In this document: in pieces, positions 7,587 through 15,544 of the stretch
Layout of the letters: every line of letters begins with the position of its first letter
How positions within the stretch are numbered: position 1 is the first letter of the stretch
DNA from: LMUY01 sp965276785
Lineage (GTDB): Bacteria > Pseudomonadota > Alphaproteobacteria > Acetobacterales > Acetobacteraceae
NCBI GenBank assembly: GCA_965276785.1
Contig: OZ255629.1
Coordinates: forward strand, 2,604,001 to 2,668,000
Reading direction: 5' to 3'
DNA: 64,000 nucleotides
The notes under the pieces: model-generated
Database searches by the model: none
Told to the model about the DNA's origin: nothing
The model's input: only the letters and a program-made list of their open reading frames with translations
Translations under genes and position numbers: made by a program

Positions 7587-8935
7587 GTGGTGGAATTTCG
7601 CTGACGTCGGCGGTGTAGTTTGAGGTGGTCATCGGATCGGCTGGCTAAGGTGGAGTTGCGAGGCTCTAACCCGAACCGACGAGGACTCGATGACCGAGGA
7701 CAGACTACCGCTTGCCGAGCTGCTGGCGAAAGCCGGAGATGGCGACTTCCTGCGCAGCGTGGCGGAGGCCGTGGTGCAGTTGCTGATGGAAACCGACGTG
7801 GAGGACGTAATCGGCGCTGGGCGGCACGAGCGCACAGCCGAGCGTGCGACTTACCGCAACGGCTACCGGGACCGGACGCTGGACACGCGTCTGGGCAGCC
7901 TGCAGCTGCGGATCCCCAAGCTGCGGCAGGGCAGCTACTTCCCGCCGTTCCTGGAGCCCCGCAAGACGTCGGAGAAGGCCCTAGTGGCGGTCATTCAGGA
8001 AGCCTGGATCGGCGGCGTGTCGACCCGGCGCGTCGATGACTTAATACAGGCGATGGGATTGAGCGGCATCAGCAAGAGCACGGTGAGCAAGCTGTGCCGC
8101 GATATCGACGAGCGGGTGAACGCCTTTCTCGAACGCCCGCTTGTCGGCGATTGGCCATACCTTTGGCTGGATGCCACCTACCTCAAGCAGCGCGAGGGCG
8201 GCCAGATCAGGACGGTGGCGGTGATAATCGCCGTGGCGGTGAACACCGAGGGCAAACGCGAGATCGTGGGCCTGCACATCGGGCCTTCGGAGGCGGAGAT
8301 CTTCTGGTCGACGTTCCTGAAGAGCCTGGTCAAACGCGGCCTGCGCGGCACCAAGCTGGTCATCTCCGACGCACACGAAGGCCTGAAGGCGGCGATCCGT
8401 AGGGTGCTGGGCTCGACGTGGCAGCGCTGCCGGGTTCACTGGATGCGCAACGCGCAGGCGTTCGTGCCCAAGGGCCAGCAGAACATGGTGTCGGCCGCCT
8501 TGCGCCAGGCATTCACCCAGCTGGACCATCAGAACGCCACCCAGACCATGCGCCACGTCGCCGACCAGCTCCGCGACAAGTGGCCCAAGCTCGGCGTGTT
8601 CATCGACGACAGCGAGGCCGACGTGCTGGCTCACATGAGCTTCCCCGCCCAGCACCGGGTGAAGATCCACTCGACCAACCCGATCGAGCGGCTGAACAAG
8701 GAGGTCAAACGCCGCGCCGACGTCGTCGGCATCTTTCCCAACGAGGGTGCCATCGTTAGGTTGATCGGCGCCGTGCTGCTGGAGGCCAACGACGAATGGC
8801 AGCTCCAACACCGCTACATGCAGACCGAGGCCATGGCCGAACTCACACCGCCAACCATCGACGCGGTGCCCACCAACATCGCCACCATAGCCGCATAACC
8901 AATGACCACCTCAACTACACCGCAAATTCCACCAC
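7587..8935 (+). mobile_element. complete IS256-family insertion sequence (about 1.35 kb)
   Basis: The terminal inverted repeats both begin GTGGTGGAATTT and continue with GGTGTAGTTTGAGGTGGTCAT on the left and GGTGTAGTTGAGGTGGTCAT on the right. One full-length transposase gene fills the element. The element interrupts an IS630 fragment. I see no clear 8-9 base target duplication. A truncated relative of the left end lies at 16918. Confidence 0.9.
7690..8898 (+). CDS. IS256-family (mutator-type) transposase (402 aa)
   Basis: The product has the usual length for IS256 transposases. The first catalytic Asp lies in WLDATYLK. The second lies in VISDAHEGLKAA, followed by the RCRVHWMRN block. The Glu-containing end is STNPIERLNKEVKRR, then VVGIFPNEGAIVRL. 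These blocks are in the expected order, and the frame is uninterrupted between two inverted repeats, so the enzyme is probably active. The start MTEDRLPLAELLAKAGDGDF is shared with a broken copy at 17022. Confidence 0.95.
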   Translation: MTEDRLPLAELLAKAGDGDFLRSVAEAVVQLLMETDVEDVIGAGRHERTAERATYRNGYRDRTLDTRLGSLQLRIPKLRQGSYFPPFLEPRKTSEKALVAVIQEAWIGGVSTRRVDDLIQAMGLSGISKSTVSKLCRDIDERVNAFLERPLVGDWPYLWLDATYLKQREGGQIRTVAVIIAVAVNTEGKREIVGLHIGPSEAEIFWSTFLKSLVKRGLRGTKLVISDAHEGLKAAIRRVLGSTWQRCRVHWMRNAQAFVPKGQQNMVSAALRQAFTQLDHQNATQTMRHVADQLRDKWPKLGVFIDDSEADVLAHMSFPAQHRVKIHSTNPIERLNKEVKRRADVVGIFPNEGAIVRLIGAVLLEANDEWQLQHRYMQTEAMAELTPPTIDAVPTNIATIAA

Positions 8936-9023
8936 GTTTGGTGTCGGATGGGGTGTATGTGTCTAACGTCAGGCTGCGTTGAGCATTTTGTCTTTGGCGA
9001 TCGGGGTGCTGTCAACGAAGGTC

Positions 9024-9384
9024 TGCATGGGTGGCTGCATTCATCACTCCGATCGTGGGTCGCAATACGCGTCCAAGGCATATCGCACCCTGCTGGCGGC
9101 CCATGGCCTGACCGGCTCGATGAGCCGCCGTGGTAACCCCTACGACAATGCCAAGGCGGAGAGCTTCATGAAGACGCTGAAGGTGGAGGCCGTCTACCTG
9201 GCCGCCTATGAGACGTTCGAGGACGTCACTGCCCATCTTCCGCGCTTCATCGACGACGTCTACAACTCAAGCCGGCTGCACTCGGCCCTCGGCTATCTCA
9301 GCCCCGTGCAGTTCGAGGATCAACACACCCGGCAGACGGTCAAAACAGCAGCTTGATTCTGTCCACCCAGAGGGGCGCACTCCA
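9024..9384 (+). pseudogene. IS3-family orfB, C-terminal fragment with right end
   Basis: The segment IHHSDRGSQYASKAYRTLLA carries the second catalytic Asp, and NPYDNAKAESFMKTLK carries the Glu of IS3 OrfB. It continues to the normal end QTVKTAA (stop at 9356) and the IS right end TGGAGTGCGCCCC (read on the minus strand, ending at 9384). The N-terminal half and orfA are missing, and the frame is joined to unrelated codons before 9024. The closest relative in the window is the intact IS3 at 35483-36735. Confidence 0.85.
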
Positions 9385-9413
9385 ACAAGTGGGCCAAAAT
9401 TCATTGTCATGTG

Positions 9414-10740
9414 TGGACGGCCCCCTTTTTGCAAGAAGCTTCTGCGGCATTGTCGGCGCACGATCTGGAGCGGTCATGTATCCGGCCTGTTATGCGGTCG
9501 TGTGAGATGACCGCTGGCCCCGAGGGGTTGCGCGGACCGGCTTCCATGCATTGCGGCGCGCTGAGTGGCGCGATGACAAAACGGAGTGTGCCGGTCCAGG
9601 TCCTGACCATTGTGCCGTCGCTGCCTTTCAGCTCCTTGCGTGGATCGGGCCGCCTACGCCGTGGCGGCTGCGGCCCGATAGGGTTGGCGCGAGCGCACCA
9701 TAGCCCAGGCAATTCGAGCGGTTTTGGCCGCCTGCGCGACCACGACGACCTTCACGGGGCGTCGCGCCAGGATGCCGCGCGTCCATGCGCTGGCTTTTTC
9801 CGGCTTGGCCCTGACCTGGCGCATTACCGCGCTGGCGCCCAGCGTGAGCAGCCGCCGCACGCCAGGGTCTCCCATCCTGCTGATGTGTCCGGCCCGTTTG
9901 CTGTTGGCGCTCTGGTGTTCGCGCGGCGTCAAGCCGGCCCAGGCGGCGAAGTCGCGCGCCGAGTCGAACTGGCTGCCGTCGCCGATGGCGTGCGCGCTCA
10001 GCGGCCCAATGCTGGGCACGCGCATCAGCCGCCGCATCGTCTGGTCGGCCCGGGCGCGCGCGACGAGTTGCGCTTCCAACGTCGCCGCCGCCTCTGTGGC
10101 CGCCCGCCACTGGTCCAGCAACCCGCGCAGGGCCGGCCGCAGCAGCTCGGGGATCGCCGGGTCGCCAGCGTCGATCTTGGCGCACAAGGCCGCGAAGCCC
10201 CGCAGGCCCTGGGAGGCGACGACGCCCAGCTCGGCCAGCAGCCCGCGGGTGGCGTTCATCAGTTGCGTGCGCTGCCGGACCAGCAGATCGCGCGCGGTCT
10301 CGATGCCCCGGGCAGCCTGCTGCTCGACGGTCTTGATCGGCACGAAGCGCATGCCCGGGCGCTGCATCGCCTTGCAGATCGCCTCGGTATCGCGCGCGTC
10401 GGTCTTGTTGCGCTTGACGAAGGGCCTCACGTAGGCAGCCGGGATCAGCCGCACCGTGTGTCCAATCGCGGTCAGCGTGCGCGCCCAGTAATGCGACGCG
10501 CCGCACGCCTCGATGCCGATCACCCCAGGCGGCAGCTTCTCGAAAAATCCGATCATTGCTTCTCGGCTGAGCCGCTTGCGCAGCACCGGCTTCCTGTCGG
10601 CATCTTCTCCGTATGCCTGGAACACAGTCTTGGCGATGTCGAGGCCAATCATGCTAGCGTTCATCCGGACGGTCTCCCTTTGCTGCCCGAGGTTCAACAC
10701 CGGCCAGTATGGCACAGTGATGCCGTCGGGGGGCCGTCCA
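9414..10740 (-). mobile_element. IS110-family insertion sequence
   Basis: One intact DEDD transposase gene is bounded by TGGACGGCCCCC at 9414-9425 and its inverse GGGGGCCGTCCA at 10729-10740. Terminal or subterminal inverted repeats of this kind occur in the IS1111 group of IS110 elements. A similar left-end sequence (TGTGTGGACGGCCCC) marks the second IS110 near 61673. The exact ends are uncertain because IS110 elements often make no target duplication. Confidence 0.75.
9654..10664 (-). CDS. IS110-family DEDD transposase (336 aa)
   Basis: The start is the ATG at 10662-10664, preceded by GGGAG. The N-terminal RuvC-like DEDD domain begins MIGLDIAKTVFQAYG. It carries the second acidic site in IGIEACGASHYWAR and the last two in KRNKTDARDTEAICKAM. 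The C-terminal transposase-20 domain shows VPSIGPLSAHAIGDG and then WAGLTPREHQS. Length and domain order are normal and the frame is intact, so it is probably functional. Confidence 0.95.
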   Translation of the reverse strand: MNASMIGLDIAKTVFQAYGEDADRKPVLRKRLSREAMIGFFEKLPPGVIGIEACGASHYWARTLTAIGHTVRLIPAAYVRPFVKRNKTDARDTEAICKAMQRPGMRFVPIKTVEQQAARGIETARDLLVRQRTQLMNATRGLLAELGVVASQGLRGFAALCAKIDAGDPAIPELLRPALRGLLDQWRAATEAAATLEAQLVARARADQTMRRLMRVPSIGPLSAHAIGDGSQFDSARDFAAWAGLTPREHQSANSKRAGHISRMGDPGVRRLLTLGASAVMRQVRAKPEKASAWTRGILARRPVKVVVVAQAAKTARIAWAMVRSRQPYRAAAATA

Positions 10741-11017
10741 CCCAGCATTGCTTGGCCTTACGAGAGAGCAAAGGCGTCGAAAAGAATTCATGACGGAAGC
10801 CTAGCAGCAGCTCCTCTATTCGACGAACTGAGCCTGAGTGAGGGAGAGTGCATCAGGGTGTAACAGGACGCGGCCTCAGCCGGTTCCGGAAGTCTTGATT
10901 TCCGCTCCAACGCCAATGCGTAATGTCGTCACTTCAAACGTGCCCTTGGCAGTTTGTCAGCTGCCGGGGCGCAATCTGCTGGATCGAGCCGAAAAGACGC
11001 GCTAGGTGCTGTAAGCC

Positions 11018-11203
11018 ATGCTAAGCGACAGTGAAGATAAGGCGGCTCGCGGCCGATATGGTACGGAAGCCACACCCGTGACTGCGGTCGAATACGGCCT
11101 GATTGCCGCGCTCATTGCGGTAGCCCTCGTCTCGGGAGCGCCCTTGCTGGGCTCGCATCTAAACAAAACGCTCGTCAATCTCTCAGCCAGAATTGGCCGC
11201 TAA
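11018..11203 (+). CDS. Flp/Fap-type pilin (61 aa)
   Basis: The motif TAVEYGLIAALIAVA is the conserved N-terminal segment of type IVb Flp pilins. The Glu-Tyr pair and hydrophobic helix drive assembly into Tad pili. The leader is unusually long (22 residues), and the residue before the helix is not the usual Gly, so processing may differ. No tad assembly gene is nearby. The gene is an orphan between an IS110 and small plasmid-type genes and may be inactive or serve a pilus encoded elsewhere. Confidence 0.75.
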   Translation: MLSDSEDKAARGRYGTEATPVTAVEYGLIAALIAVALVSGAPLLGSHLNKTLVNLSARIGR

Positions 11204-11778
11204 CCTTGGCCATCGCAATCGTTTGTTTAGCCGGTCTCTCCCGGCCGCCACGGCGTGCGGCATTTCGCCGCAAATGCTGGTGACCGTCCCAGCTGTGGCT
11301 CGAGTGATTTGGGCGGGGTAACCGAAGTCTGCGTCCCTGATATGTGGGCTTGCGCCGGGCGTCAGCGTAGCCGAATACGGCTAATGGCTGATGAAGCTGG
11401 CGCAGTGCGGGACATTGCGATAAGCCGCCGGGGCGTTGGGATCAAGCACTCGCCGCAACACGTCGGCTGCGTTACCGTCGCCAGACCAGCGGCCTTCTCC
11501 AATCGTCGCAAACCCTGCTGTTGCGAAGTGCTGCCCTTCTTATCTAGTACAGCAGGAAAACCAAGCGTAATACTATTACTGTTGACTTCTGTTGATTTGG
11601 ATGCTGCTGGCTGTCTGCTTGGCTGGTTAGTGTCAGTCGCTGGGCACAACCCCCTTTCGCCTGACCCAGCCGAGTTTTACCGGAAATCATATCATCGTCG
11701 TTGAGCGCGATTGGGCAATTGATTATCGTGGCTATACAAATCACGACGAGAGCTCTTGCCGCGTTTGGCTAAAGCAAA
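11204..11778. other. intergenic stretch, no supported gene
   Basis: One 149-codon open frame crosses this stretch, but its Cys/Ser-rich composition and lack of a ribosome site argue against coding. The DNA around 11540-11720 is more AT-rich than its surroundings. I see no RNA gene, repeat or IS end here. Confidence 0.5.
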
Positions 11779-11979
11779 TCAGTGCGTTGCCTCGCCATCG
11801 GCAGGCGTTCCTGCTTTCAACACCAGCACGGCGTCGAAGACGCTCATCCAAGCCCACTCGCCGCATTCGTCACCGGCCGCCCGCATGTCTTGCATGCGCT
11901 GGACGGCATGGGCTTTCGCGCCTGTGCCATACTGTTGGATGATGAGGTTGGCGGCGCGATAGGTGTCTAGTCGGTCCAA
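11779..11979 (-). CDS. small protein, DUF6961-like (66 aa)
   Basis: The start appears to be TTG at 11977-11979, directly after the TAA of the preceding gene, so translation is probably coupled. The sequence AANLIIQQYGTGAKAHAVQ followed by MRAAGDECGEWAWMSVFDAV resembles DUF6961-type small helical proteins. In those, an N-terminal helix with an xHGxxA-like turn is followed by a GDxxG motif. The function is unknown. The family assignment is tentative. Confidence 0.5.
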   Translation of the reverse strand: MDRLDTYRAANLIIQQYGTGAKAHAVQRMQDMRAAGDECGEWAWMSVFDAVLVLKAGTPADGEATH

Positions 11980-12273
11980 TTAACTCAACCCCTGGGTGTC
12001 ATCGGCGAGACGTTCCATGCTTGCCGGCACGCCCATGGGATCCCACCATTCCCGAATCTCGGCATCCAATCGACCGCTGCTGACCTGCGCTTCGGTCGAG
12101 CCATACTCCTTCAGCTGGTCGGCCCATTGGAGCCCAAACTCCCGGAGCTGAACCAGGTCGGGCGGAGTGAGAACACCGGCCAGAAGCAAGCGCTCGATCA
12201 GTGCCTGGACGGCCAGGCTGACCGCGGTGTTCCGGGCCAGCAGCGTTTCGGGATCGGTGCCGAGAGAAGCCAT
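11980..12273 (-). CDS. hypothetical protein (97 aa)
   Basis: The ATG at 12271-12273 begins a compact helical protein (LARNTAVSLAVQALIERLLL, then LQWADQLKEYGSTEAQ). Its composition is typical of real small proteins, and the next gene starts immediately at its stop. No motif is recognised. It may form a two-gene unit with the DUF6961-like gene. Confidence 0.55.
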   Translation of the reverse strand: MASLGTDPETLLARNTAVSLAVQALIERLLLAGVLTPPDLVQLREFGLQWADQLKEYGSTEAQVSSGRLDAEIREWWDPMGVPASMERLADDTQGLS

Positions 12274-12306
12274 GCTGTGTTCCTTGTTGGTGAAACGTTG
12301 CTGCCG

Positions 12307-12781
12307 CTACAGTCCCGCCGACCCGGCCAGCGCCAAGGCGCTATAGAAGGTCAGCACGGCCCCGGCGACCTGATTGACCATCGCGAGCATGCCCGGACTC
12401 AGGCTCGAGCGCCGCACTGTGATGCCGCCGCTGAGGCAGACCCACCAGGTTGCGGCGGCCGTAAACATGCCAAGCAGCAATGCGGCCGCCTGGCCCGACG
12501 ACGGCGTGGAGATTCCGATGATCGGCGTCAACTGGGCCCCGGGGAAAGCTGAGTACGCGACCGCCGCTGGCCAGGACAGGCGCCATCTTGTCCAAGCTAA
12601 GAATGATCAGCGCGCCGTAGATCACGTCAACCGTGGCGGCACTCAGGCCAGTACAGACCCCCACCCGCATCCCCGACGTCAGGGTGCGCTGGATGCAGAG
12701 CAAGCCAATCGGTCCGATCGGGACCGCGATGGAGAAACCGACCACCAAGCCAGCGAACAGGGAGACATGGCTCGTCATCAT
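12307..12781 (-). pseudogene. LysE-family translocator, frameshifted and internally deleted
   Basis: Residues 1-72 of one frame (FAGLVVGFSIAVPIGPIGLL, then TGLSAATVDVIYGALIIL) are the start of a LysE/RhtB-type amino-acid exporter, including the conserved PIGP motif. The C-terminal half continues in another frame (AAALLLGMFTAAATWWVCLS, ending SALALAGSAGL). About 150 residues are recoverable against roughly 200 in the family, so a central part has been lost as well as the frame. The gene is inactive. Confidence 0.8.
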
Positions 12782-12959
12782 GGATCAGCTCGCTCGGTCT
12801 AAAATTCACGCCGCGCACAATGGCACACTCGCGAAGGCCAGCCCTCCGCTGGGATCAACTTATTGACCGAGGAATATTAGCCCACATACGAGAACGTATA
12901 AAGAACTAATTGCCAAGCAGGCGCAAGCCATTCCAACTCTTCGTCCAGGAGCCTGGCAC

Positions 12960-13116
12960 ATTCCTATTTCGGGGAGCAGCGGCTGACGATCTCCGCCAAG
13001 TCACTGCGCACAGCAAGGCTCCATTCAAGGCTGCCTTCATCTTCTCGCCACCCGGCTCGCCCAGAAGCATGGACAACAGTGCGGAAGCGTCGAGAGCGGC
13101 GACATTTATGGCTTGA
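12960..13116 (-). pseudogene. PIN-domain (VapC-type) toxin fragment, frameshifted
   Basis: On the minus strand the frame reads AALDASALLSMLLGEPGGEK, the N-terminus of VapC ribonucleases with the first catalytic Asp. After ALNGALLCAV the frame is broken and DLAEIVSRC, the normal continuation, appears in the next frame. Only about 50 of 130 residues remain, and no VapB antitoxin is recognisable upstream. This is a decayed toxin gene. Confidence 0.7.
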
Positions 13117-13428
13117 GGGGCTCAGCGTACGAAGGCGTAAGCGTTCTGTTGGAGCGACGCGAGGGCCTATGACAGGACCGTCTCTTGATCGACCGGCGCT
13201 CTCCAGCGACCGCCACATCGCGTCCAGATCAATGCCACCGTGGCCGCGCAGGCGGACGCTAGCGAGACGCGGCGGCGGTTAGGGCCCGCTCTTCCGGCCT
13301 ACGTGCCAGGCGGCGATCGATGGGGCAGCGGTGATAGTGGCGAGGGTGTGCGGCGGAGGATGAGGATGAGGACATGAGATCATTGCTTATCGAAGGCCTG
13401 CCTCCGGCTTCTGTCGTCTTTGGCAAGG
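13117..13428. other. intergenic stretch with a copy of the mucR upstream sequence
   Basis: No supported gene. Positions 13147-13176 match 15142-15171, upstream of the mucR gene, at 27 of 30 positions (both begin TGTTGGAGCGA). This suggests an old duplication or recombination. Confidence 0.45.
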
Positions 13429-13785
13429 TCACTGCAGTTTCGGGCGGCTTTGGAGGAGTTGCTGCATCGAGCTCGTCATTTGCGTCACAGCTCCTTCACC
13501 CAGGGGAATCCATATCCACCCAAATCCAGGGTGGAGCAGGTGAAGACGGATTTGTGTTGGCGCATCCGGGTCCGCCGTCATGTACCAACGAATACAAGCG
13601 ATTGAAGAGGAGAGTGTCTGCGGCGTTGGGTCTTCGTTTGGCACGGGCGGTTTCGCTGATGCTCGGAGCAATGCGAGGAGGCGTAGAAAATCCTCCAGGT
13701 CTGCTGCGGAAAATGTAGCCCCTGGCTCCATCTCTATGGTCGCGGCCGTGCCGTCTATAGACAGGCCATATTGCAGTCGTACCAT
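13429..13785 (-). CDS. hypothetical protein (118 aa)
   Basis: The ATG at 13783-13785 follows GGAGCTGGAG. The protein has a beta-rich N-terminus (LSIDGTAATIEMEPGATFS), a helical segment (ADLEDFLRLLALLRASA) and a Trp-rich C-terminal part (LLHPGFGWIWIPLGEG). The composition is convincing for a real gene on this strand, unlike the opposing frames. I do not recognise the family. It lies between the decayed vapC and the brnTA module. Confidence 0.6.
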   Translation of the reverse strand: MVRLQYGLSIDGTAATIEMEPGATFSAADLEDFLRLLALLRASAKPPVPNEDPTPQTLSSSIACIRWYMTADPDAPTQIRLHLLHPGFGWIWIPLGEGAVTQMTSSMQQLLQSRPKLQ

Positions 13786-14059
13786 CTCCAGCTCCTCCTC
13801 TGCCTGTCAGCGACGCGAGAGCGCAGTGGGCGTGGTGTCGTGCCCGCGTCCCGTCTTCGGGTGGGGATCGCCCTCACCACGCTGCGGCGGCACGTGCAGC
13901 TATTCCACCACCATCGCGCCACGATTGAGGCGGCTCGCACGCGCAGCACTCTGGCGGACAAGGCCTGGTACCCTACGGGCTTCGCTTTCCAGGTCGGTGA
14001 TGAGCGCTAGGCCTTCGGAGCCTGCATCTCCGGTCCGCTCCCTTCTCCTCAATGAACAT

Positions 14060-14083
14060 CACGCCAGCCGATTCGAGGGCGTG
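14060..14083 (-). terminator. hairpin directly after brnA
   Basis: CACGCC and GGCGTG pair across a 12-base loop, starting immediately after the brnA stop codon. The T-tract is weak, so this is a possible rather than a clear intrinsic terminator. Confidence 0.35.
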
Positions 14084-14392
14084 CTATCCTTCCGCCAGCT
14101 TGCGCAATGCCTCCTCCGCCCTAACCAGCCAGCCCGGCCCAGAGGCCCTCAGCCGGGCAAGAACGTCGGGTGCGACCCGGACGCTCACCAGCACTTTCGC
14201 CGGCTTGTCGCTTGGCGGACGCCCGCGGCGCTTGGCCAGTTCGGCATAGAGTGGCGCCGGCATGACCTCTGAGGCCGGCCGCAATTCGGCCATCTGTGCG
14301 TCCGTGAGTTCCGGGTTGTCAGGGTCGGCGGAAATCCCCCGCTGGATAGCTGCTTCCTCATTATCGATCGGCATCCTAATTTTCGCTCGCAT
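14084..14392 (-). CDS. brnA: BrnA-type antitoxin (102 aa)
   Basis: The C-terminal half carries KVLVSVRVAPDVLARLRASG, a ribbon-helix-helix DNA-binding segment typical of BrnA. It is preceded by a GRPPSDKPAK basic hinge. The N-terminal half (NPELTDAQMAELRPASEVMP) is the toxin-binding region. BrnA neutralises BrnT and usually represses the operon. The gene overlaps brnT by 17 bases, as is common for this module. The stop codon is followed by a hairpin. Both partners look complete. Confidence 0.9.
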   Translation of the reverse strand: MRAKIRMPIDNEEAAIQRGISADPDNPELTDAQMAELRPASEVMPAPLYAELAKRRGRPPSDKPAKVLVSVRVAPDVLARLRASGPGWLVRAEEALRKLAEG

Positions 14393-14645
14393 AAAACCAA
14401 ACCTCCCTTTTGCTCGCCTTGCGCAGGCTGATGACGCGTATGCAACGGGTTTCGACCGAGTAGACCAGCACGTGCAGCCGGTCTCTAATCGCGCCATACG
14501 CCAGAAGCCGAGGTTCGCCGGTTTCATGGTTAAGCGTGCTCCCCACCAGCGCCGTGCTCCAATCGAACCCCTCAACCGCCTCAAACGCCACGCCGTGCTT
14601 GGCGAGCTTGCTGGCGGCCTTGTCGGGGTCCCAGTCGTATGGCAT
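14376..14645 (-). CDS. brnT: BrnT-type ribonuclease toxin (89 aa)
   Basis: The product begins MPYDWDPDKAASKLAKHGV, the usual BrnT opening (xxWDPxKxxxNxxKHGV). It ends with RCIRVISLRKASKREVWFY, matching the conserved RIISxRKAxxxE segment. BrnT is a RelE-like ribonuclease that slows growth until bound by BrnA. I start at the ATG at 14643-14645. The frame is open 13 codons further, but those codons overlap a promoter-like sequence. Confidence 0.9.
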   Translation of the reverse strand: MPYDWDPDKAASKLAKHGVAFEAVEGFDWSTALVGSTLNHETGEPRLLAYGAIRDRLHVLVYSVETRCIRVISLRKASKREVWFYASEN

Positions 14646-14651
14646 GGACTT

Positions 14652-14681
14652 AGTGTAGCTACTGCAAAAAGGAACCGTCAA
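14652..14681 (-). promoter_or_regulatory. sigma70-like promoter of brnTA
   Basis: On the minus strand TTGACG (14676-14681) and TACACT (14652-14657) are separated by 18 bases. The -10 box ends only six bases before the brnT ATG, so transcription would begin at or next to the start codon and the mRNA would be leaderless. BrnA probably represses here. Confidence 0.55.
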
Positions 14682-15193
14682 CAATAAACGTAACTACAGG
14701 AAATCGCGCCGGGACGCAGGCGCTTCGAAATGCGGTCCTGTGATTTTTGCTAACGACAATCGAGGCGGCGCCTTAATGCACCAGTGCTACCAATGGCACG
14801 TCCAGCGCACATCGATGGCACGTCGCCGGCACATCCAGGTTGTCCACATGGACCAATGCACAAATGGTGATTTCTGCAAGGCTGGTTCTCACCTCACCAC
14901 GACGTTACCGCGCGTCGCGAAGAGTCCGCACCACCAGTGCACTGATCCATCATATCGACCGGTCCGGCGTGCGGGAGACACGTCACCGGTAGCAATGGTG
15001 CATTGGGACGAGCCATGGTCGCCGTTGCGGCTTGTACGGTTTCGCGCCATTCCCGAGCCAAGTGTGGATGGGGTCATGAATGTGTGCCCGCCGCGCTGGT
15101 AGGCAGAAGGCTCAATGGCGCGAGACCCACGGCAAAGGCTGTGTTGGAGCGATGCGAGGGCGTGTGACAGGCTGCCGCGGTGGGGAGGACACC
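14682..15193. other. intergenic stretch before mucR
   Basis: No supported gene in about 510 bases. Several short GGCACGTC-like words occur near 14795-14835, but they form no regular array. Confidence 0.4.
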
Positions 15194-15544
15194 ATGGCGG
15201 ACGAGTTGGACACAGACGTTCTGAGGCTGACGGCGAGGATTGTCTCTGCCCATATCGGCTACAACCAAGTCGGGGCCGCGGGGCTGCCGGAGCTAATCAA
15301 GTCCGTCTATTGCTCCTTGGCGACGGCGGGCACGACCCAACCAGAACCAGCATTGGGACCGCTGACGCCGGCCGTGCCGATCCGCAAATCGGTGTTCCCA
15401 GACCACATTGTCTGCCTGGAGGACGGCAAAAAGCTAAAGATGCTCAGGCCCAGCCATGGCATGACACCGGCGCAATATCGGCGGAGATGGGGACTTCCGC
15501 TTGATTACCCCATGGTGGCCCCGAGTTCCGTCAGTCATCGTTCG
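15194..15544 (+). pseudogene. mucR: MucR/Ros-family transcriptional regulator, 3' end cut by IS256
   Basis: The start ATG follows GGGGAGGACACC. The protein opens with TDVLRLTARIVSAHIGYNQV and continues with the MucR block CLEDGKKLKMLRPSHGMTP and YRRRWGLPLDYPMVAP. MucR proteins are Ros-type zinc-finger regulators of surface polysaccharide, motility and secretion genes. Compared with the usual LKRHL...GMTP spacing, the finger appears to lack about four residues, including the RHL histidine. The last natural codons are replaced by IS256 sequence from 15545; the frame then continues antisense to the transposase. Loss of function is likely. Confidence 0.75.

Noticed and set aside
7587..8935. Target-site duplication of the first IS256
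   Set aside because: The eight or nine bases on either side do not match, so no duplication can be claimed.
11255..11704. 149-codon plus-strand frame
   Set aside because: No ribosome site, irregular composition rich in Cys and Ser, and no recognisable domain.
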